Positions 25,976 to 33,576 of a DNA stretch of 64,000 nt are shown piece after piece. A model generated the notes under the pieces. That model worked only from the letters and a program-made list of their open reading frames with translations. It was not told the origin of the DNA and did not search any database. The stretch comes from Streptomyces sp. HUAS 15-9 (lineage in GTDB: Bacteria; Actinomycetota; Actinomycetes; Streptomycetales; Streptomycetaceae). A program made the translations under genes and the position numbers. The stretch is from the NCBI RefSeq assembly GCF_025642155.1, contig NZ_CP106798.1:2914001-2978000 (forward strand). Direction: 5' to 3'. The first letter of the stretch is position 1. Each line of letters starts with the position of its first letter.

Positions 25976-26942
25976 CTGCCCTCGCGATCGTCACGACCGC
26001 CTTCTCCAGCGCGTACTCGGGGTCGTCACCGCCGCCCTTCACGCCCGCGTCGGCCTCGGCCACCGCTCGTAGCGCGAGCGCGACACCGTCCGGTGTCCAG
26101 CCCCGCATCTGCTGCCGCACCCGGTCGATCTTCCACGGCGGCATCCCCAGCTCCCGCGCGAGATCGGCGGGCCGGCCGCCACGCGCGGAGGACAGCTTCC
26201 CGATCGCCCGCACGCCCTGGGCCAGCGCGCTGGTGATCAGCACCGGCGCGACCCCGGTGGCCAGCGACCAGCGCAGCGCCTCCAGCGCCTCCGCCGTACG
26301 CCCCTCGACCGCCCGGTCGGCGACCGTGAAGCTGGAGGCCTCGGCACGCCCGGTGTAGTACCGCCCGACGACGGCCTCGTCGATCGTCCCCTCGACATCG
26401 GCGACGAGCTGAGTCACCGCGGACGCCAGCTCCCGCAGATCGCTCCCGATCGCGTCGACGAGCGCCTGGCACGCCTCGGGCGTGGCCGACCGGCCGAGCC
26501 CGCGGAACTCGCTCCGCACGAAGGCGAGACGGTCCGCCGGCTTGGTCATCTTCGGGCAGGCCACCTCCCGCGCGCCCGCCTTGCGCGCCGCGTCGAGCAG
26601 CCCCTTGCCCTTGGCTCCGCCCGCGTGCAGCAGCACGAGGGTGATCTCCTCCGCGGGCGCCCCGAGATACGCCTTCACGTCCTTGACCGTGTCGGCCGAC
26701 AGGTCCTGCGCATTGCGTACGACCACGACCTTGCGCTCCGCGAAGAGCGACGGGCTGGTCAGTTCGGCGAGCGTGCCGGGCTGCAGCTGGTCCGGGGTCA
26801 GATCACGTACGTCCGTGTCGGCGTCGGCGGCCCTGGCGGCGGCCACCACTTCCTGCACGGCACGGTCGAGCAGGAGGTCCTCCTGGCCCACGGCGAGCGT
26901 CACCGGGGCGAGAGGGTCGTCATTCGCAGTCTTCCTGGCCAT
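25956..26942 (-). CDS. holA: DNA polymerase III delta subunit
   Basis: 328 residues. Clamp-loader delta layout: LAPVTLAVGQEDLLLDRAVQEVV at the N-terminus, then FAERKVVVVRNAQDL, with no Walker motifs as expected for delta. It opens the beta sliding clamp. The ATG at 26942 (MARKTAND) is preferred to upstream candidates at 26972. Its last codons belong to a repeat family that continues past the stop. Convergent with rpsT. Confidence 0.9.
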   Translation of the reverse strand: MARKTANDDPLAPVTLAVGQEDLLLDRAVQEVVAAARAADADTDVRDLTPDQLQPGTLAELTSPSLFAERKVVVVRNAQDLSADTVKDVKAYLGAPAEEITLVLLHAGGAKGKGLLDAARKAGAREVACPKMTKPADRLAFVRSEFRGLGRSATPEACQALVDAIGSDLRELASAVTQLVADVEGTIDEAVVGRYYTGRAEASSFTVADRAVEGRTAEALEALRWSLATGVAPVLITSALAQGVRAIGKLSSARGGRPADLARELGMPPWKIDRVRQQMRGWTPDGVALALRAVAEADAGVKGGGDDPEYALEKAVVTIARAARSRGR

Positions 26943-27008
26943 CGCGACAAGCATCCCACGCGCCACTGACAACGGACCCCGCCACCGACGCGCGGGCGCC
27001 TACCCGGC

Positions 27009-27254
27009 CTACGGCTCCTCGCGCCAGCCGTCCCACTCCCCCGCGAACGCGTTCAGCTCCTCGGGGTCCAGCCGCTCGCCCTCGTCCCGCAGGACCACGA
27101 GCCACTGCGCGTCCTCGGCGTCGTCCTCACCGGCCAGCGCATCGCGGACGAGGTGCGGTTCCTCATCGACCCCGAAGCGCTCCACGAGTGCCTCCACGGC
27201 TTCCTCGGCCGCGTCGCGGTCGGGCAGCACCAGTACGTGTCTCACATCGCTCAC
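27009..27254 (-). CDS. Small acidic protein of unknown function
   Basis: 81 residues, strongly acidic and without membrane segments: starts SDVRHVLVLPDRDAAEEAVEAL and ends EWDGWREEP. The GTG at 27254 has GGAG about 9 bp upstream; a longer frame lacks one. I recognise it only as a conserved Streptomyces protein next to holA and the acetyltransferase gene; no function is known to me. Confidence 0.72.
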   Translation of the reverse strand: MSDVRHVLVLPDRDAAEEAVEALVERFGVDEEPHLVRDALAGEDDAEDAQWLVVLRDEGERLDPEELNAFAGEWDGWREEP

Positions 27255-27288
27255 GGAGTCATTCTCCGGCACCCGAACCGTGCCCGAA

Positions 27289-28128
27289 TCAGTCGTCCCG
27301 ACCCCGCTTCCGCACCGTCGGCACCGAGTCGAGTCCGATCCCGAACCGCTCCCGGTACACCCCGAGGACCTCCTCGTCCGTGCCCAGTTCACGCACCTCC
27401 TTCGTCCCGTCGGCCCCCGTCACCGTCAGCGCCCGCCCGCTGATCGTGATCCTCCCTCCGTCCTCCGTCACCCGCGAACAGACCAGCGACCGTGTGAAGT
27501 GCGACACCGGCGAAGTGCTGTGCCACCACGCCCCCGCCGCGAAGTCGCCGAGCACCCGGGGCCTGGTCTCCAGGCGGTACTGGGGCTTCCCGTCACGCAT
27601 CACGTCCAGGTCCCCGGCACCGGCCGCCCCTGCCCCGCCGTCCACCCCCGCGGCGTCCGGCCCGGCCTCGGCGATCCGGAACGTCCCGCCGGGATCCAGC
27701 TGCTCCCCGCGCTCCGCGAAGGCCAGCGGACCATGGCTGTGCGCCCCGAACCCCACATCGGCGAGCCACTCGCTCCCGTCCACCGCCCGCACCCGCAGCG
27801 CGAGATGGTCGTACGGAATCCCCAGCCGCCCCTCGTCCCCGTACACCCGCCCCGCGAGCAGGACGACGTCGAAGCCCAGCGCGGCGAGCAACGCCCCGAA
27901 GGAGCCGTTCAGTTCGTAGCAGAACCCGCCCCTTCGCGCCCCCAGCAGCTTGTCCAGCAGCCGCTTCTCCTCCAGCACGATCTCCTCGCCGAGGTGGATC
28001 GACAGGTTCTCGAAGGGCACGGCCCGCAGATGACGCACATGCAGGTCCCGCAGAACCTCGACGGTGGGCCGCTTTGGACGCTCGGCACCCAGACGGCGGA
28101 GATAGGCATCGACCTGTGCTCTCTTCAT
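27289..28128 (-). CDS. Arylamine N-acetyltransferase
   Basis: 279 residues. NAT catalytic triad visible: Cys in RRGGFCYELNG, His in YDHLALRV and Asp in LADVGFG. Transfers acetyl from acetyl-CoA to arylamines and hydrazines. The ATG at 28128 lies 4 bp after the natural stop of comEC, so in the uninterrupted chromosome the gene was the last of a comEA-comEC-nat run. The integrated island now cuts that transcript. Confidence 0.92.
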   Translation of the reverse strand: MKRAQVDAYLRRLGAERPKRPTVEVLRDLHVRHLRAVPFENLSIHLGEEIVLEEKRLLDKLLGARRGGFCYELNGSFGALLAALGFDVVLLAGRVYGDEGRLGIPYDHLALRVRAVDGSEWLADVGFGAHSHGPLAFAERGEQLDPGGTFRIAEAGPDAAGVDGGAGAAGAGDLDVMRDGKPQYRLETRPRVLGDFAAGAWWHSTSPVSHFTRSLVCSRVTEDGGRITISGRALTVTGADGTKEVRELGTDEEVLGVYRERFGIGLDSVPTVRKRGRDD

Positions 28129-28132
28129 GCAC

Positions 28133-28276
28133 TCAGTCTCTCGCCACCCGCAGCCCTCCGTCCGCCCCGCCCGCCCCGACGACCGCGAGCGCCCCGTCCC
28201 GGTCCGTACGCAGCACCACCGCCCCTCCGGCACGCAGCGCCGCCACGGTGCCGGGCGCCGGGTGGCCGTACGGGTT
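28133..28276 (-). pseudogene. comEC: comEC, 3' remnant (last 47 codons)
   Basis: Reads NPYGHPAPGTVAALRAGGAVVLRTDRDG, the typical C-terminal end of the ComEC metallo-beta-lactamase domain, up to the TGA at 28133. The upstream part of the gene continues 9.1 kb away at 37378, where the sequence stops at CGADNP. Joining the two restores CGADNPYGHPAP in frame. The frame is cut at GGGTT (28272-28276), the left boundary of the island. Confidence 0.9.
28272..28276. other. attL core (GGGTT)
   Basis: Left junction. comEC sequence lies to the left (CCGTAC) and element sequence to the right, beginning TCCGAAGGGTC. GGGTT is the only run shared in phase with the right junction, so crossover occurred within it, most likely at TT (28275-28276). 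Confidence 0.8.
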
Positions 28277-28317
28277 TCCGAAGGGTCTTCGACTAGTAGT
28301 TCTAGGAGAGACCCAGC

Positions 28318-30045
28318 ATGGGGGCACCACCGCAGGTCAGAGGGGCCGCGCGTTCGACTCGCTCAACACCGCACGTGAACACTCAACTCAGGGGCGTGTC
28401 TGCGCTCCGGCTGTCCGTACTGACTGATGAGACCACTAGCCCCGAGCGCCAGCGGGAAGCCAACAGGGGTGCAGCCGCAGCGCTGGGAATCGACCTTGCT
28501 GACCGGGAAGCCGTAGACCTCGGAGTTAGTGCCAGCAAGACCACGCCCTTTGAGCGCCCGGAATTGGGCTCTTGGCTCCGGCGGCCGAATGACTTTGACG
28601 CACTGGTCTTCTGGCGATTCGATCGCGCCGTTCGGTCCATGGAAGACATGCACAACCTGGCTGCGTGGGCGCGCGAGCACCGCAAAATGATCGCATTCGC
28701 CGAGGGGCCGGGCGGTCGGCTGGTGCTCGACTTTCGTAACCCGCTCGACCCCATGGCTCAGCTCATGGTCACGCTATTCGCGTTCGCCGCGCAGATGGAG
28801 GCTCAGTCCATTCGCGAGCGTGTCACCGGCGCGCAGGCAGCAATGCGCGTCATGCCGCTTCGCTGGAGGGGTTCCCGCCCGCCTTATGGCTACGAGCCTG
28901 CGCCGCTCGACGGTGGCGGACACACGCTGGTGCAGGACCCGGAAGCCGTTGCAGTCCTGGAGCGCATCATCCGGGAACTCATGGGCGACCCCAGCAACGG
29001 CGTTCCCGGCAAGAGCCTTGCAGCCATAGCACGGGGCTTGAACGAGGACGGGATTCCGTCATCCCGCGACCATTGGAGCCTCAAGAAGGGACGGGAAACC
29101 GGCGGAAAGACAGGTGGCAAAGCCGGTGAGACGGTGGTTCGTGGGCGCTTCACATGGCGACACGGCGCCATCAAAGAACTGTTGACCTCTGAGCGCCTGT
29201 TGGGCTGGAAGGTCACCGACAGCAGGCCCGTACGGGACAGCGAAGGTACGCCCATCATGGCCACCACTGAGCCGATTCTCACCCGCGAGGAGTTCGACGC
29301 TATCGGCGCCGTTCTCGCCGAGCGCTCCGTGGATAACAAGCCAGCGGATCGTGTTGACACCGTCGCGCTCTTGCTCCGGGTCATTCACTGCGAAAGCTGC
29401 GGGGAGCGCATGTATCTGCACCGTCCGTCGGCCTCCAGCAAGAGCACCAGCAAGACGGAAACCTATAAGTGCGGCGCACATACCAGGGGTGGCAAGTGCG
29501 ATGCGCCGGCCATCATCAAACGCGAATGGGCCGAGGAGTACGCGGAGCGCGAGTTTCTGCGGATGCTCGGGGCACTTGAAGTCACGCAGACGCGCACCAT
29601 TCCCGGGTACGACCCTCAGCCGGAGATTGACGCCACCCTCGCTGAGTTCGAAGAGCACCAGGCGCAACAGGGGCGGCACAAGTCGAATGCAGCTAAGGCA
29701 GCGTGGCAGCGTCACGCAGATGCCCTTGACGCACGCCTCGCTGATCTGGAAGCGCGTGAGCGCGTGGAGCCCCGTACCGAGGAGATTCGGACTGGCAAGA
29801 CCTACGCAACGCTTTGGGCGAAAGCCGACACGGCAGGCAGGCGCCAACTAATGCAGGACGCTGGGGCGCACCTGAGCGTTAGCCGGGGTACGCGCGGCGG
29901 GTGGCGCAAGTTGGATGAGCGGCGCGTTGACTTCAGCGTTCGAGACCCGTTCTTTGCTGGGGCAGCGGGCGACATTGCGGCCGATTCCATCGAGCTTGCA
30001 GAGCTACTCGGCGACGCTGACGCAGGGCGGCAGGTGAACGCGTGA
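28318..30045 (+). CDS. int: Large serine recombinase (phage integrase)
   Basis: 575 residues. N-terminal resolvase domain with nucleophile Ser in ALRLSVLTDE (residue 33) and FWRFDRAVRS; a recombinase domain with PPYGYEPAP; a zinc ribbon CESCGERM...CGAHTRGGKC; a coiled coil; and a variable C-terminus. Such enzymes integrate at attB alone and need a directionality factor to excise. ATG at 28318 has AGGAGA 8 bp upstream; GTG codons at 28375 and 28396 are alternatives. Only about 40 bp separate the core from the start, so the integrated gene may have lost its own promoter, which could lie at the opposite end. Confidence 0.95.
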   Translation: MGAPPQVRGAARSTRSTPHVNTQLRGVSALRLSVLTDETTSPERQREANRGAAAALGIDLADREAVDLGVSASKTTPFERPELGSWLRRPNDFDALVFWRFDRAVRSMEDMHNLAAWAREHRKMIAFAEGPGGRLVLDFRNPLDPMAQLMVTLFAFAAQMEAQSIRERVTGAQAAMRVMPLRWRGSRPPYGYEPAPLDGGGHTLVQDPEAVAVLERIIRELMGDPSNGVPGKSLAAIARGLNEDGIPSSRDHWSLKKGRETGGKTGGKAGETVVRGRFTWRHGAIKELLTSERLLGWKVTDSRPVRDSEGTPIMATTEPILTREEFDAIGAVLAERSVDNKPADRVDTVALLLRVIHCESCGERMYLHRPSASSKSTSKTETYKCGAHTRGGKCDAPAIIKREWAEEYAEREFLRMLGALEVTQTRTIPGYDPQPEIDATLAEFEEHQAQQGRHKSNAAKAAWQRHADALDARLADLEARERVEPRTEEIRTGKTYATLWAKADTAGRRQLMQDAGAHLSVSRGTRGGWRKLDERRVDFSVRDPFFAGAAGDIAADSIELAELLGDADAGRQVNA

Positions 30046-30224
30046 ATACTTTCGATGCAGAGACGGAACGCGCCCTCGAATGGCGCCGGATCACACGCAC
30101 GCTCGGCGCTCTGTATGCCGCTCAGACGGCCGGAGATGACTCGGTCTACACCCGCCAGCGCATAGACCGGTTGGAGCGGCTGCAAGCGGCGCTGTGTGGC
30201 TTCCCCGAGGCGCTGGCCGGGTAG
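30042..30224 (+). CDS. Small protein coupled to the integrase (candidate directionality factor)
   Basis: 60 residues, GTG start overlapping the int stop by 4 bp (GTGA), so translationally coupled. Charged, helical, no cysteines: TERALEWRRITRTLGALYAAQ, ending CGFPEALAG. Followed at once by a GGCGC/GCGCC hairpin (30224-30237) that may end the transcript. Serine-integrase directionality factors are small, diverse and often nearby, but there is no homology evidence here. Confidence 0.6.
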   Translation: MNTFDAETERALEWRRITRTLGALYAAQTAGDDSVYTRQRIDRLERLQAALCGFPEALAG

Positions 30225-30587
30225 GCGCCTGAGCGCCGTTCTGCGCCCCGCTCGCTGGGTCCCTGGTGGATCTGGCGGGTGGGGCTCTCTGCTGTCCTCA
30301 CACGGGCGCTGAGCGGACAGGTAGGGCCGCGCGTTCGACCCGCTCAGGACCCATTGAGAGAGACACGTTCGCCGGAATGACCCACATGGTAAAGCATTGG
30401 CAAAGTCTGAAAATGCCGCAAAAGGTATGCGTGCAGGTCAGCGGGTTTTAGCCTTCCAGCGGTGTGCGTTCGACTCCCTCTCAGATAGGTAGAGACCCAC
30501 CTTGGCCGGTGGTCAGAGCAGAGCCTCAGTCATTGCGATTGGGGCTCTTGCTTTGCCCTGGCTCAGTAAGCAGAAGGAGGTAACACC
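30225..30587. other. 363-bp intergenic region with repeated GCGTTCGAC motifs
   Basis: No convincing gene; an open frame at 30266-30451 lacks a ribosome site. It holds two copies of a motif whose third copy is inside the 5' end of int: 28350-28364, 30331-30345 and 30466-30480, consensus GCGTTCGACYCSCTC. Copies one and two also share the preceding GGGCCGC. A/T-rich segments near 30380-30430 could carry promoters for the HTH gene. Confidence 0.55.
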
Positions 30588-30776
30588 ATGGACGAAATCA
30601 CAGAGCGCGTAAGGGCAGTTGGCGCCCGTCGAATGCGACTGCGCGACGAACTAGCGGCGGCTGAGGCTGAGTTGCACGAACTGATGCCCAGCGCAAAGGC
30701 ACGGATGACCCAAGAGGAAATCCGGCGCGTTACGGGGCTCAGCTTCCCAACCATCCGGCGCTACGCCACCCCCTGA
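30588..30776 (+). CDS. Small helix-turn-helix protein (possible excisionase/regulator)
   Basis: 62 residues: an N-terminal coiled coil (RVRAVGARRMRLRDELAAAEAELHELM) then a helix-turn-helix TQEEIRRVTGLSFPTIRRYA near the C-terminus. Very strong ribosome site GAAGGAGGT 6 bp before ATG. HTH-only proteins next to the integrase usually act as AlpA/Xis-type factors or early-gene activators. It heads the rightward primase operon. Confidence 0.75.
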   Translation: MDEITERVRAVGARRMRLRDELAAAEAELHELMPSAKARMTQEEIRRVTGLSFPTIRRYATP

Positions 30777-30817
30777 ACTACCGGCCAAGGTAGGAACCAA
30801 TGAAAGAGGAAACAGGC

Positions 30818-31078
30818 ATGAGCCACCAAATCCCAGACGTCCCCGCACGCCTAGTGAGCCCAGCGCACAAGGATGAGCACTGGACCTTCCGCATCAAGTG
30901 CCCCTACTGCCAGCGCACCCACATTCACGGCGCAGGACCTTCCGCCGCTGACGCTCACACGGCCTACGGTCACCGCGTAGCACACTGCGTAGATGTCTGG
31001 CGCAATGGGCGCCTGATCTACGATGCCAGCGCCAATCCGGGCCGCGTGTACAACCTCGTCCCGGCGGTGCAGCGATGA
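30818..31078 (+). CDS. Small zinc-binding-like protein of the mobile element
   Basis: 86 residues. CPYCQRTHIHGAG gives a Cys2/His2-type metal site, followed by AAHTAYGHRVAHC-like His/Cys residues. ATG at 30818 has GAGGAA upstream; ATG at 30800 also has a fair site (TAGGAA). The stop overlaps the primase start (ATGA). Similar small zinc proteins precede primases in actinobacterial elements; no function assigned. Confidence 0.72.
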   Translation: MSHQIPDVPARLVSPAHKDEHWTFRIKCPYCQRTHIHGAGPSAADAHTAYGHRVAHCVDVWRNGRLIYDASANPGRVYNLVPAVQR

Positions 31079-32715
31079 GCGAGCTTCACAACCTGGGCGA
31101 ATTCTTCCTGAGCGATGAGGGGAAGCTGTTCTATCCCGCCGAACCTGTTTCTGACATACTGTCAGGTACTGAGGTGCCCGAGCACAGCGAGGGCTACCGG
31201 GACAGCGACCTATCTGAGATCCACCTCGGCGAGCGCATTGCGCGTGAGTACCTCAGCGGAGAGTTCATCGCATGGGGTCGCAACGCGTGGTCCCGCTGGG
31301 ATGGCCGACGCTGGGCACGCTGCTCTGACTCCGCTGTGTTCGACGCTGTGAGGCGCGCAGTACTGCGCCTGTACGTCAGCGAGATAACGGCAACGAACGA
31401 GCGGCACAGCAAGGCTACGGCGGATGCTGCCAAACTCTCTGAAACGAGGGAGGAGGAGGGTAAGGCGGCACTATCAGCAGCGAATGCCATGCGGGACAGG
31501 CGCGTGAAGGAACTCAACGCCCTCCGTTTCGCTGGCAAGGTGGCGAGTCTTCAACGGGTAGCGCGCGGCGTACTGGAGCGTGACCAGGCTGATTTCGACG
31601 GACATCCCGACCTGTTGAACGTAGGCAATGGTGTGGTCAATCTCCGCACTGGGGAACTAGGCCCGCATGATCCGGCACTGCTGTTCACCAAGGTTACGGA
31701 AGTGGACTACAAGCCGGGATACACGCACCCTGACTGGGAAACCGCCCTCACTGCGCTGCCCGTTGAGGTGGCCGACTGGATGCAAATCCGTTTTGGCCAG
31801 GCAGCGACCGGATACGCCACTCAGGATGCTGTAGTTCCCTTCCTGCGGGGTGGCGGAGCCAACGGCAAGTCCACCATCCTCGATGGGGTGACCAACGCGC
31901 TGGGCGACTTCAGCGTGATGGTGCCAGACAAGGTGCTGCTGGCTTCCCCCAGCGATCACCCAACAGAGATGATGACGCTGTTCGGCGCGCGGTTCGCATA
32001 CATCGAGGAACTGCCCGAGGGTGACTACCTGAATGCCCAGCGGCTCAAGAAAGCTGCGGGAACCAGCAACATGACGGCCCGCTTCATCGGTCAGGACAAC
32101 GTCACTTGGGACGCCACGCATTCGCTGTTCGTCACCACGAACTACGAGGTGCAGGTAGACGCTGTGGACTACGGAACATGGCGCCGCCTTGCGCTGGTCA
32201 TGTTTCCGTTCACATTCGATGGCAGCGACCCGGAGCACCCCCGGGACCCAACCCTAAAGGAACGCATTCTTGCGGGTAAGGACGGACAGCATGAGGCCGC
32301 ATTGTCCTGGATCATCGATGGCGCGATTGCTTGGTACGACAGCGGAGAGGTAATCCCCCCGGCACCCGACAGCGTCAAGGCAGACACCACGCGCTGGAGG
32401 TATGAGGCCAATCACGCTGCGCGATTCCTGGACGAACACTATGAGCTTGACCAGGAAACGGCCGTGCGGTCCACCGATGTGTACACCCACTTTGCTCGCT
32501 GGGCTGAAGAGCGAGGTATCCGTAAGTGGGGAGAGCGACTGTTCTGGACACGAGCCCGGCAGCATGAGTGGTTCATCACCGGTGAGGTCGAGAAACAGGA
32601 CAGCAGCGTGCGCACCAGCGGATGGGACGTGCAATGCCCGGACGGTGTACTCACTGAGCACCAGGTGAAGAGCCGTGAGCGACTCGTAACCGGGCTACGC
32701 CCCACAGCGGGGTAG
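31075..32715 (+). CDS. P4/D5-type primase-helicase (SF3 helicase)
   Basis: 546 residues. The C-terminal half is an SF3 helicase: Walker A GGGANGKST near residue 260, Walker B-like FAYIEELPEGD, sensor FVTTNYEVQVDAVDYGTWRRL. The N-terminal part has the D5_N-type helical region (DLLNVGNGVVNLRTGELGPHDP). Phage satellites and small phages use this enzyme for their own theta replication. The start overlaps the preceding gene; a large inverted repeat follows the stop, a likely replication origin. Confidence 0.93.
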   Translation: MSELHNLGEFFLSDEGKLFYPAEPVSDILSGTEVPEHSEGYRDSDLSEIHLGERIAREYLSGEFIAWGRNAWSRWDGRRWARCSDSAVFDAVRRAVLRLYVSEITATNERHSKATADAAKLSETREEEGKAALSAANAMRDRRVKELNALRFAGKVASLQRVARGVLERDQADFDGHPDLLNVGNGVVNLRTGELGPHDPALLFTKVTEVDYKPGYTHPDWETALTALPVEVADWMQIRFGQAATGYATQDAVVPFLRGGGANGKSTILDGVTNALGDFSVMVPDKVLLASPSDHPTEMMTLFGARFAYIEELPEGDYLNAQRLKKAAGTSNMTARFIGQDNVTWDATHSLFVTTNYEVQVDAVDYGTWRRLALVMFPFTFDGSDPEHPRDPTLKERILAGKDGQHEAALSWIIDGAIAWYDSGEVIPPAPDSVKADTTRWRYEANHAARFLDEHYELDQETAVRSTDVYTHFARWAEERGIRKWGERLFWTRARQHEWFITGEVEKQDSSVRTSGWDVQCPDGVLTEHQVKSRERLVTGLRPTAG

Positions 32716-32738
32716 GTCGATTCGTCATGCGTCCCCTT

Positions 32739-32810
32739 GTCCCGGGGTGTTGAGGTCGTTCTAGGGATTTTTTTTCAATCCCTATAGGAACGGCCTAGGT
32801 ACCCCGGGAC
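32739..32810. repeat. Nested inverted repeat after the primase gene (candidate origin or terminator)
   Basis: Outer arms GTCCCGGGGT and ACCCCGGGAC are perfect 10-mers. Inside them CGTTCTAGGGATT (32757-32769) pairs with AATCCCTATAGGAACG (32777-32792) with a small bulge, around an AT-rich loop TTTTTTC. The whole folds into one long hairpin with an A/T-rich tip. Its position directly after the helicase suggests an origin; as RNA it could also terminate the primase transcript. Apart from this and the nearby palindrome, 32716-33009 shows no gene. Confidence 0.7.
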
Positions 32811-32869
32811 ACCCGAACAGCTACCCACCCATCCGCCGTCTCCTTTGCCTGATCAACCCGCACACCACC

Positions 32870-32883
32870 TACGAACTTTCGTA
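32870..32883. promoter_or_regulatory. Palindrome TACGAACTTTCGTA, copy 1
   Basis: Perfect dyad TACGAA-CT-TTCGTA upstream of the small-gene operon beginning at 33010. An identical copy precedes the TerS-like operon at 34858, and the following bases are also alike (GTGGTTCC versus GTGCTTCC). A shared operator for an element-encoded repressor is likely. Confidence 0.65.
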
Positions 32884-33009
32884 TGTGGTTCCTGCCCGCT
32901 CGACCAGCGCACATGCGAACCGCCACCCCTCGCCGGCCCGGATATACCCGCTGGTCACGGCCCTGCGCCCCGTTCCTGCCACCCATCCCGCTCTGCAAAC
33001 GGAGTACAC

Positions 33010-33084
33010 ATGCTGCTCGCCATCCTCAACACGTTCGCGCTGTTCTGCGCACTGGCCAGCGTCGCTATTTACACCACCCGATAG
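33010..33084 (+). CDS. 24-residue single-span membrane peptide
   Basis: MLLAILNTFALFCALASVAIYTTR: one transmembrane segment with a short positive tail. GGAG lies 5 bp before the ATG. Despite its size the frame, ribosome site and tight spacing to the next gene (9 bp) support expression. Function unknown; such peptides occur in phage and plasmid regions as membrane modulators. Confidence 0.5.
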   Translation: MLLAILNTFALFCALASVAIYTTR

Positions 33085-33093
33085 GAACCCACC

Positions 33094-33300
33094 ATGACCG
33101 AGATTGCACCGCCCCCGCGCCCTGTCCGCGAACGGCACCTGATTTCGGACCTGATCGAAAAGGTGGGGCGTGATCTGCTCGCGCAGGACAACCCGAGTAA
33201 CGAGGCAATCGGCGTTTTCGCCGACCTGATACAGGCGCACGCTGACCTGCTCGCGGCCCGTACTGGCTCCCTGGCGAACTTTTACGCCAGCCGGGGGTAA
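33094..33300 (+). CDS. Small hypothetical protein
   Basis: 68 residues, helical, no membrane segment: RHLISDLIEKVGRDLLAQ and DLIQAHADLLAARTG. ATAGGAA precedes the ATG. It is part of the close-packed rightward run after the first TACGAACTTTCGTA site. Family not recognised. Confidence 0.65.
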   Translation: MTEIAPPPRPVRERHLISDLIEKVGRDLLAQDNPSNEAIGVFADLIQAHADLLAARTGSLANFYASRG

Positions 33301-33304
33301 TCCC

Positions 33305-33562
33305 GTGCTCTACGCCCTATCGCTGGCTCACGCTGCCATTTACAGCGCCGACGATGCACCGACCAATGGCGCCCCGTTTATGTGCCCGCGCTGCCTGTCC
33401 CGTGTGACCCTGCGTCATACCCCGCACCAGCGGCCGCACTGGACTCACGGACCGACTCATACCGGCGCTTGTGCCCTGCGCCGAGATGCTGTTTCGGGCC
33501 CCGGCTACGTCAAGCGCACTGCCCACGAGATTGACATCTATGCGCCGACCGGCGCCAACTGA
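33305..33562 (+). CDS. Small zinc-finger protein resembling the CoiA N-terminus
   Basis: 85 residues from a GTG. FMCPRCLSRVTLR followed by HWTHGPTHTGACAL forms a Cys2-His2/Cys site. The pattern CPxC, about 20 residues, then HxxH is reminiscent of the CoiA-family N-terminal zinc domain, although the nuclease part of CoiA is absent. The start is weak (no clear SD) but only 4 bp separate it from the preceding stop, which suggests coupling. Confidence 0.6.
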   Translation: MLYALSLAHAAIYSADDAPTNGAPFMCPRCLSRVTLRHTPHQRPHWTHGPTHTGACALRRDAVSGPGYVKRTAHEIDIYAPTGAN

Positions 33563-33576
33563 AAAGGAAGCTGCAC

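Noticed and set aside
30266..30451. 61-residue open frame in the region after int
   Set aside because: GTG start without ribosome site and no recognisable features; region better explained by repeats and regulatory DNA.
30320..30485. tRNA-like T-arm sequences GCGTTCGAC
   Set aside because: Stem bases do not pair as a T arm and no anticodon or acceptor arms are present.
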